Source: an uncultured Oscillospiraceae bacterium (lineage in GTDB: Bacteria; Bacillota; Clostridia; Oscillospirales; Acutalibacteraceae). Taken from it: a DNA stretch of 19,611 nt. Location: contig USCI01000047.1 of NCBI GenBank assembly GCA_900553255.1, positions 1 to 19,611 on the forward strand. The letters are read 5' to 3'. Positions within the stretch are counted from its first letter, which is position 1; each line of letters starts with the position of its first letter. The translations under genes were made by a program, and so were the position numbers. A model generated the notes under the pieces. It had not been told where the DNA came from. It ran no database searches and saw only the letters and a program-made list of their open reading frames with translations. Positions 14,286 to 19,611 of the stretch are shown one piece after another.

Positions 14286-15296
14286 ATGAAGGAAAGCAAA
14301 AAAGCGAGGGAAACCACCGTTAAGAAAAAGCGCCGGATCAGCCGCTTCCATCTGGCGGTTATTCTTTTTGCGGCCATTTTGGTGGTGAGTGCCGGCCTGA
14401 CGGCCCTGCTGATCGTGCAGGCGCTTCAGGACGACGCGCCGGATGCCGCAGAGACGCCGGAAAAGCCCTCGGCCTTCGGCGTGCAGGAGATTCTGGTGGA
14501 AGGCGATACGCGCTACGATGAGCAGGAAATCATACAGGCCAGCGGTATCCGCGTCGGACAGAGCGTGTTTTCCCTCAACCTGAAGCTGGCGGCACAGAAT
14601 GTGCTCGCTGCGTTCCCGTATCTTGAAACGGTGGATATCCAGAAGGTGTCCTTCGGGACCGTCCGCATTGCCCTCAAGGAGGTGGAGGTCATCGGCGCCA
14701 GGTACGCCGACGGCGCCTGGATTGTGGTCGGCAGCAATGGAAAGGCGCTGGAAGCGCTGCCGGTGGAGGGGGACCGCCCGCCGCGGTATCTGTATTTCAA
14801 GGGGGTGACCCCGCAGACTGCGGTGGTGGGCGAGGCCGCAATGGACGAGGAAAGCCTGCGGATTATTCGTACACTGCTGACCGCCTTTGCGGATTTCCGC
14901 CAGGAGGCCGACGAGGCGGAGGAGCTGCCGGCGGTGGACCTGACCCAGGAAATTGTGGAGATCGATATTACCAACAAGGCCGATATACGGCTGAACTGGA
15001 AAAACCGGATGGTCATCAAGCTTGGCAACGAGTCAAATCTGTATAAAGAAATCAACGTCCTGGCCACATCGCTGGCGCTGTTGCAGAAGTCACAGGGACA
15101 TGGCATCGCCGGCCAGATCGACCTGCGCTCCTATTCGGATTCGGACACGGACAACAACAAGCTGTTTTACACGCCGCAGGATGTGCTGGACAGTGAATCG
15201 GCCGAGCCGGATTCCAGTGATCCGGCGGATCCGGAGGGCGACGATTCCGCAGATCCGGAGAACGGCGGCGGGGCAGACAGCGCGCCGGCGGACTGA
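14286..15296 (+). CDS. ftsQ: Cell division protein FtsQ/DivIB
   Basis: Bitopic divisome protein of 336 aa, expected to form the core complex with FtsL and DivIC. It has a basic cytoplasmic tail (KKKRRISR), a membrane helix at about residues 22-46, and a POTRA domain from about residue 63 (FGVQEILVEGDTRYDEQEI, then VGQSVFSLNL). A beta domain ends near LRSYSDSDTDNNKLFYTP. After about residue 300 the chain is a low-complexity acidic D/E/S/P/A/G tail, probably disordered and outside the membrane. GGAG 8 nt before ATG 14286 sets the start. The gene follows murA closely and is probably cotranscribed with it. Confidence 0.92.
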   Translation: MKESKKARETTVKKKRRISRFHLAVILFAAILVVSAGLTALLIVQALQDDAPDAAETPEKPSAFGVQEILVEGDTRYDEQEIIQASGIRVGQSVFSLNLKLAAQNVLAAFPYLETVDIQKVSFGTVRIALKEVEVIGARYADGAWIVVGSNGKALEALPVEGDRPPRYLYFKGVTPQTAVVGEAAMDEESLRIIRTLLTAFADFRQEADEAEELPAVDLTQEIVEIDITNKADIRLNWKNRMVIKLGNESNLYKEINVLATSLALLQKSQGHGIAGQIDLRSYSDSDTDNNKLFYTPQDVLDSESAEPDSSDPADPEGDDSADPENGGGADSAPAD

Positions 15297-15373
15297 CAAC
15301 GCTACATATTGTGCGTGAACGTGCAGTTTTAAAAAAATTTTTATAAATATAGCGTGAATTACGGAATAAGCGG

Positions 15374-15402
15374 TTGAATTTGTTTTACAGTCGTGGTAAA
15401 AT
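15374..15402 (+). promoter_or_regulatory. Promoter of ftsZ
   Basis: TTGAAT (15374-15379), a 17-nt spacer, TAAAAT (15397-15402). An A/T tract at 15331-15356 just upstream could serve as an UP element. The start near 15409 gives a leader of about 75 nt. Confidence 0.6.
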
Positions 15403-15482
15403 CAAAGAAAGCTCTTGTAGCTTGCTGATTTTGAAAGCTTCGCGGCCTCGTCCGCAGGAATAAAAAGGTGGAGGGAAGTCTC

Positions 15483-16571
<1,089 letters not shown>

Positions 16572-16584
16572 CAAAACCAACAGT

Positions 16585-16616
16585 AAAAGCGGAGAGGAAA
16601 ACCTCTCCGCTTTTTT
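16585..16616 (+). terminator. Intrinsic terminator after ftsZ
   Basis: GCGGAGAGG and CCTCTCCGC form a perfect 9-bp stem with an AAAA loop, extended by an A-run pairing with the six T residues that follow. It marks the end of the dcw cluster. Confidence 0.95.
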
Positions 16617-16717
16617 GCGTTTAATGCCGGATTATGGTCAAAATGGCCGGTTTTGCGCGATATTTCGTGACTGTACGCTGTAAATTGCGGATTATCCGCT
16701 TAAAGAGCGTTTTTGTA

Positions 16718-16747
16718 TTGCCAGACGGGGTTTTTGTGTGCTATAAT
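16718..16747 (+). promoter_or_regulatory. Promoter of corA
   Basis: TTGCCA (16718-16723), 18-nt spacer, TGC then TATAAT (16742-16747), an extended -10. The start near 16754 gives a leader of about 155 nt that begins with a GCGGCAG/CTGCCGC hairpin (16752-16777). Confidence 0.65.
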
Positions 16748-16803
16748 GGCAGCGGCAGTGATTCCAACAGCTGCCGCATAATTGCTTTCTGGAGGTGGAC
16801 AGG

Positions 16804-16875
16804 TTGAGTCCTGACCCTGGTCGAAGTAGACCCAAGCAGAATAAGAAAACTTCCGGGGTGCGTCTCTTCCTGTGA
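16804..16875 (+). CDS. Candidate Mg2+-responsive leader peptide (uORF of corA)
   Basis: A 23-codon ORF starting TTG, preceded by GGAGGTG (16791-16797) at 6 nt, and ending TGA 33 nt before corA. The peptide begins MSPDPGRSRPKQ, continues with basic residues, and ends VRLFL. From established work, the MgtL leader peptide of enterobacterial mgtA begins MEPDP, and its proline/acidic start destabilises ribosomes at low Mg2+; the corA gene of Salmonella also has a short leader ORF. The shared MxPDP start and basic remainder, upstream of a Mg2+ transporter gene, suggest an analogous sensor. Expression, conservation and mechanism are inferred, and chance resemblance is possible because the motif is only a few residues. 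Confidence 0.45.
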   Translation: MSPDPGRSRPKQNKKTSGVRLFL

Positions 16876-16908
16876 CGGGTCGGCGCCCCGGGAAAGGGGA
16901 GTTGCGCC
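16851..16908 (+). promoter_or_regulatory. Mutually exclusive helices controlling the corA ribosome site
   Basis: Helix A pairs CCGGGGTGC (16853-16861, inside the uORF) with GCGCCCCGG (16883-16891), nine contiguous pairs with one G-U. Helix B pairs GGCGC (16882-16886) with GCGCC (16904-16908) and CCC (16887-16889) with GGG (16897-16899), which buries the corA ribosome site AGGGGAG. Both use 16883-16889, so only one can form. A ribosome occupying the end of the uORF would block helix A. Confidence 0.45.
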
Positions 16909-17835
16909 ATGATCCGTTATTACGCCACCGTAAACGGGCGTATCCGTCAGCTGGATGAACGGACGGAGGGCTGTTGGATTGATGTGATCAATCCCGATGA
17001 GAAAGAGATTAACAGCCTGATCCAGCAATTCGCTTTGGAGCCGGATTTCCTGCGTGCCGCGCTCGACGATGAGGAGTCCTCGCGTATCGAGTCGGAGGAC
17101 GGCAACACGCTGATTATCTTGGACGCTCCGGTTGCCGAGCGCGGGGAAGACGATGTGGCCTATTATACCGTCCCGATGGGGATTTTGGTCACGCCGTCGC
17201 ACGTTATCACCGTATCCCTGAGGGAAAACGCCATCATTGCCGAGTTTGCCGAAGGGGTGGTCAAGGGCGTTCAGACCAACCTGCGCACCCAGTTTGTGCT
17301 GCATGTAATACTGCGGGTGGCGACCCGGTATCTGCAGTTCCTCAAGCAGATCGACAAGCTTTCCAGCTCGCTGGAAAAGCAGCTGCGTAAGTCCATGAAA
17401 AACAAGGAACTGATTCAGCTGCTCGACATTCAGAAATCCCTGGTGTATTTCTCCACCTCGCTCAAAGCGGACGAGACGACACTCGAAAAGCTGATGCGGG
17501 GGCGGTATATCAAGCTGTACGAGGAGGATCAGGACCTGCTGGAGGATGTGCTCATCGAAATCAAGCAGGCCATAGAAATGTCGAGCATCTATCTGAACAT
17601 CCTCTCCGGTACGATGGACGCTTTTGCCTCGGTGATTTCCAATAACCTCAATATCGTGATGAAGGTGCTCGCCTCGATTACCATTGTCATTTCGATTCCG
17701 AATATTATTGCCGGTTTCTACGGCATGAATGTTTCCGGGCTGCCGCTGGCGCAGTTCTGGTGGTTCCCGGTGGTGATTGCCGGCGGCCTGATGGGGGTTG
17801 TCGGCCTGGTCCTGCATAAAAAAGGCATGATGTAA
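16909..17835 (+). CDS. corA: CorA family divalent cation (Mg2+) transporter
   Basis: Pentameric channel for Mg2+ (in some members Co2+, Ni2+ or Zn2+) across the cytoplasmic membrane. The 308-aa protein has an acidic N-terminal cytoplasmic domain, a long helical stalk (about 110-240), then two membrane helices at the C-terminus. The selectivity motif YGMN is at 271-274 between them, followed by a basic end (HKKGMM). This is the standard CorA layout and length. ATG 16909 follows AGGGGAG at 7 nt. The gene is monocistronic, with its own promoter, a structured leader containing an upstream ORF, and a strong terminator. Confidence 0.95.
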   Translation: MIRYYATVNGRIRQLDERTEGCWIDVINPDEKEINSLIQQFALEPDFLRAALDDEESSRIESEDGNTLIILDAPVAERGEDDVAYYTVPMGILVTPSHVITVSLRENAIIAEFAEGVVKGVQTNLRTQFVLHVILRVATRYLQFLKQIDKLSSSLEKQLRKSMKNKELIQLLDIQKSLVYFSTSLKADETTLEKLMRGRYIKLYEEDQDLLEDVLIEIKQAIEMSSIYLNILSGTMDAFASVISNNLNIVMKVLASITIVISIPNIIAGFYGMNVSGLPLAQFWWFPVVIAGGLMGVVGLVLHKKGMM

Positions 17836-17871
17836 AAGGAAGCTGCTGCCGTATCCCGGCAAGCAGCGGCA

Positions 17872-17906
17872 AAAAGCCCGGCCCTCTGTCAGAGGGCCGG
17901 GCTTTT
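17872..17906. terminator. Bidirectional intrinsic terminator after corA
   Basis: A perfect 16-bp inverted repeat (17872-17887 with 17891-17906) with a GTC loop. It has TTTT on the plus strand and TTTTT on the minus strand. It ends corA and could also stop minus-strand transcription arriving from the DUF1292 gene. A second hairpin, GCTGC..GCAGC, lies just before it (17842-17867). Confidence 0.92.
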
Positions 17907-17945
17907 ATATGCGCAATATCCCGCCGAGCCGTAATGCCGCTGGTA

Positions 17946-18075
17946 TAACCTGCTACTAACGAAAGCAGGTGGGTGCCCGCCCGAGGCGTTCCTGCTCCCT
18001 TCTTCCCGCACAGGCGGGGAGGTCTGCAATCCGGTCCCGGAGCCGAGCTCCCGATAATAAACTGTAGTAGGGTTA
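17946..18075. other. Structured 130-nt intergenic segment, possible non-coding RNA
   Basis: The ends pair: TAACCT + TACTA (17946-17958) with TAGTA + GGGTTA (18065-18075), 11 pairs with a 2-nt bulge. Inside are a 9-bp hairpin with an ACAG loop (18001-18022) and a GGAGC/GCTCC hairpin near 18039-18051. A competing hairpin ACCTGCT/AGCAGGT (17948-17970) uses the same 5' strand. No ORF or convincing promoter was found on either strand, and no RNA family was recognised. The closed-ended fold with an internal bubble loosely recalls 6S RNA, but no sequence signature supports this. Confidence 0.25.
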
Positions 18076-18091
18076 AAAAGCGGCAGTCCGC
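18075..18091 (-). terminator. Weak terminator of the DUF1292 gene
   Basis: On the minus strand GCGG-ACTG-CCGC is followed by five T residues, about 20-40 nt past the DUF1292 stop. The stem is only 4 bp. Confidence 0.35.
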
Positions 18092-18112
18092 GTACCCGGC
18101 AGGAAGAGGGCT

Positions 18113-18436
18113 TTATTGCAGCGGTTCGTCTGCTTCGTCTTCCATTTCTTCGATTTCAAACAGGTCAGAGAGGCGTTCTTCAAAAATCCCGGCGATTTCT
18201 TCAAACAAATCGTCGTCTTCGATCTGAACCAGCAGTTCCTCACCGGTGGAATCGTCCACCGAAAGGATAATCAGCTCCCCGTCGTCGTTGACTTCCTCGC
18301 TGGGGTCGTCATACACCGGCAGCAGGGCAACGAAGCGCCCGTCGTCGGTTTCAATCGCATCCATCAGCTCGAAGGTATGCTCATTGCCGTCGTCGTCGAG
18401 GACGGTTACCAGATCCGGTCCATATTCATCGGCCAT
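18113..18436 (-). CDS. DUF1292 (YrzB-like) acidic protein
   Basis: A 107-aa cytoplasmic protein with no membrane segment or signal. The N-terminal part (DLVTVLDDDGNEHTFELMD, then FVALLPVYDD and LIILSVDD) matches the DUF1292 pattern of Firmicutes. There YrzB usually sits near yrrK/ruvX; here it is alone. About 40 of 107 residues are Asp or Glu, with an acidic tail from about residue 75. The function of the family is unknown. The ATG at 18436 has GGAG about 8 nt upstream on the minus strand and a clear promoter behind it. Confidence 0.9.
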   Translation of the reverse strand: MADEYGPDLVTVLDDDGNEHTFELMDAIETDDGRFVALLPVYDDPSEEVNDDGELIILSVDDSTGEELLVQIEDDDLFEEIAGIFEERLSDLFEIEEMEDEADEPLQ

Positions 18437-18511
18437 GTTATCGTCTCCATTCTCTGCGGGATTATCCGCCGTGCCATGGACTGGCGGTATCGGCGTCCCG
18501 GTTCTGTTTCT

Positions 18512-18540
18512 ATTGTACCGTGTCTGGGCGCGCTCGTCAA
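18512..18540 (-). promoter_or_regulatory. Promoter of the DUF1292 gene
   Basis: On the minus strand TTGACG (18540-18535), a 17-nt spacer, TACAAT (18517-18512). The start near 18505 gives a leader of about 70 nt. Confidence 0.72.
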
Positions 18541-18544
18541 GATG

Positions 18545-18612
18545 AATTGTGAGGATGGTAGAAATTATAAGTTTAAAAAATAATTCACAAATAATCTATT
18601 GACAATTCACAA
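18545..18612 (+). promoter_or_regulatory. AATTCACAA repeats around a strong promoter
   Basis: AATTCACAA occurs at 18582-18590 and 18604-18612, 22 nt apart (two helical turns), on either side of the -35 element. AATTGTGA at 18545-18552 is in the opposite orientation. The segment is strikingly A/T-rich for this genome. The spacing suggests operator sites; no regulator is assigned. Confidence 0.35.
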
Positions 18613-18627
18613 TTAAAGGGCTATACT
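18599..18627 (+). promoter_or_regulatory. Near-consensus promoter of an orphan transcription unit
   Basis: TTGACA (18599-18604), a 17-nt spacer and TATACT (18622-18627), the best promoter match in the window. The start near 18634 would yield a transcript to the terminator at about 19430 with no convincing long ORF. Confidence 0.75.
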
Positions 18628-18690
18628 AAAGATGCAAAAAGAAAAGGAAAGCAGAAACGCCGGATGGTCGGCGAACTGACAGAGAAAGGG

Positions 18691-19335
18691 GTGAGTCCCA
18701 TGCACAGCGATATGGAAGAACAGTTCAATGCCCGCACGGGGCTTGCGCCGCGGCGGGCGGATCGGGAAGCTTGAAGAATGGCTTTCAGACAGGGAATCGA
18801 CCAATGGCCTTAAAACGAAAGGTTCTGCGCAATAAGATCAGCGTATGAGACACTTTCCCAGCGCAAGGCATTTGGCTTCCAAGGATACGTTGTTGTATCA
18901 TCGAGCCCGTTTCAGGAAAAACCGATCAAAGCAAATGCGAATGCTCTTGTTTGCCGCAAAACGGAGAAACAGATAAGAGCCGGGCGGTTTCCTTACCGCT
19001 CCGCAGGACAATTGTATAGGCCCGTGGATGGGTGCCGGTCAGGGACCGGGACAAATCCGGCGGGAAATTCCAAAGGAAAAGGTGAGTCCCATGTGGCGCT
19101 GAGCTTCATGGAAATGGCCGCCGGCCGTAAAGCGGCTGAAAAAGCGGCCAGGGCAAAGATTCGCTGCGGCGGATCGCTCCGATTAACGTTTCCGTTGTCA
19201 GACAGAGAAACGAAACCCTTTTGTAAGCCGGAAAGGGCTCCCTGAAGGGGCCGGAAGGCTGCCGGATGGAAAGGCCGGTGCCGGAAGGCGGGGATTTTGC
19301 CCGTTATATTGATAAAGAAAAAGAAAAGGTGGGTC
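18691..19335 (+). repeat. Three copies of an RBS-start-codon module
   Basis: The 13-nt string GGTGAGTCCCATG occurs at 18690-18702 and 19081-19093, with a diverged copy GGTGGGTCCGATG at 19328-19340. Each is preceded by a purine-rich AAAGG-type ribosome site. The ORFs they open are 24, 3 and 2 codons long. This looks like paralogous gene starts whose bodies have eroded, or a conserved RNA motif. Confidence 0.4.
18700..18774 (+). CDS. Possible 24-aa small protein or gene remnant
   Basis: An ATG after AAAGGGGTG (6-nt spacing) and downstream of the strong promoter opens a 24-codon frame beginning MHSDMEEQFNAR. Another frame just after its stop continues with GKLEEWLSDRESTNG, which reads like protein. 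A frameshift in a once longer small gene is therefore possible. No family was recognised. Confidence 0.25.
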   Translation: MHSDMEEQFNARTGLAPRRADREA

Positions 19336-19399
19336 CGATGTATTAATCGGATAAGAGGGCCGGGTGGTGAAAGCACCTGACCTCCTCAATACAAAAACG
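18775..19399 (+). other. Gene-poor stretch without a convincing ORF
   Basis: About 620 nt inside the orphan unit. It holds a CCGGTC/GACCGG hairpin (19035-19049) just before the second RBS-start module, a GCCGGAAGG-rich low-complexity part (19227-19290), and only short frames lacking ribosome sites. I see no tRNA, rRNA or mobile element. Confidence 0.4.
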
Positions 19400-19430
19400 A
19401 CGGCAGCCCTGAAAACGGGGCTGCCGTTTT
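19400..19430. terminator. Intrinsic terminator of the orphan unit
   Basis: ACGGCAGCCC (19400-19409) pairs with GGGCTGCCGT (19418-19427), followed by TTTT on the plus strand. On the minus strand a T-rich stretch (CGTCGTTTTTG) follows the same stem, so it may act both ways. Confidence 0.82.
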
Positions 19431-19443
19431 GCTGTATCCAAAT

Positions 19444-19582
19444 GGACGCCGGAGGCCGTAAGTGAATCATGTGAAGAACGGGCGTCCGTGGGAGACGCTG
19501 TATGTACAGCGCCGGTAGATCGCCGGGGATTTCCGTTTGTCAACCGCCCTTGCAAAGGTATGCTGCCGGGCGTGCACCCGGC
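19444..19582. repeat. Series of inverted repeats at the right edge
   Basis: GGACGCC (19444-19450) with GGCGTCC (19481-19487); the near-perfect palindrome CGCTGTA-TG-TACAGCG (19496-19511); GCCGGG with CCCGGC (19565-19582). No gene is seen from 19431 to the end. The segment may be the leader of a gene beyond the window. Confidence 0.4.
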
Positions 19583-19611
19583 GGTCGAGCCGCGGGGTCA
19601 GCACGGGAGGC

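Noticed and set aside
16752..16908. The corA leader as an M-box (ykoK) Mg2+ riboswitch.
   Set aside because: None of the M-box conserved strings (such as GGTGAGGCTCCT) is present and the leader is shorter than the usual M-box plus its expression platform.
18845..18976. A 43-codon basic ORF in the orphan unit.
   Set aside because: No ribosome site, no recognisable family, and Arg-rich composition typical of chance frames; kept only as a possibility for ribosome profiling.
19012..19245. A 77-codon frame (TTG start) overlapping the second RBS-start module.
   Set aside because: The start has no ribosome site, and the conserved module starts a different frame; internal ATG 19108 also lacks a site.

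Overview
The window looks like a GC-rich (roughly 60% G+C), Gram-positive-type Clostridia chromosome, most likely Oscillospirales/Ruminococcaceae. The basis is a Firmicutes-style division and cell-wall (dcw) cluster, a PASTA-bearing class B penicillin-binding protein (PBP), the meso-diaminopimelate type of MurE, strong AGGAGG-type ribosome sites and TTGACA/TATAAT promoters. Genus cannot be set from sequence alone. There are no tRNA or rRNA genes, CRISPR arrays, insertion sequences or phage genes.

Left flank (1-2846): an aldo/keto reductase on the minus strand diverges from pyrB (aspartate carbamoyltransferase). The PyrB carries a C-terminal four-cysteine module like the zinc domain of the regulatory chain PyrI. 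A flavodoxin-like oxidoreductase follows, overlapping or abutting pyrB, and a 15-bp-stem terminator closes the unit.

Centre (2963-16616): a consensus promoter with a phased GTGG repeat array (probable MraZ operator) starts the dcw cluster: mraZ, rsmH, ftsL, ftsI/spoVD-type PBP, murE, mraY, ftsW, murG, murA, ftsQ/divIB, ftsZ. The products make the UDP-MurNAc precursor steps (MurA, MurE), lipid I (MraY), lipid II (MurG), and septal polymerisation and cross-linking (FtsW with the PBP, scaffolded by FtsL/FtsQ), all organised by the FtsZ ring. murB, murC, murD, murF, ddl and ftsA are absent from the cluster. The cluster is punctuated by terminator-like hairpins before ftsI, murG and murA, and ftsZ has its own promoter and a strong terminator after it.

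Right flank (16617-19611): corA (Mg2+ channel family) has its own promoter and a structured leader. That leader contains a 23-codon upstream ORF with a good ribosome site whose peptide begins MSPDP, recalling the MEPDP start of the enterobacterial Mg2+-sensing leader peptide MgtL. Two mutually exclusive helices in the leader would expose or hide the corA ribosome site. I regard this as the most interesting candidate system in the window. A structured gap, a minus-strand DUF1292 gene, and an approximately 800-nt unit follow. That last unit has a near-perfect promoter and terminator but no convincing long ORF, and contains three copies of an RBS-start-codon module.
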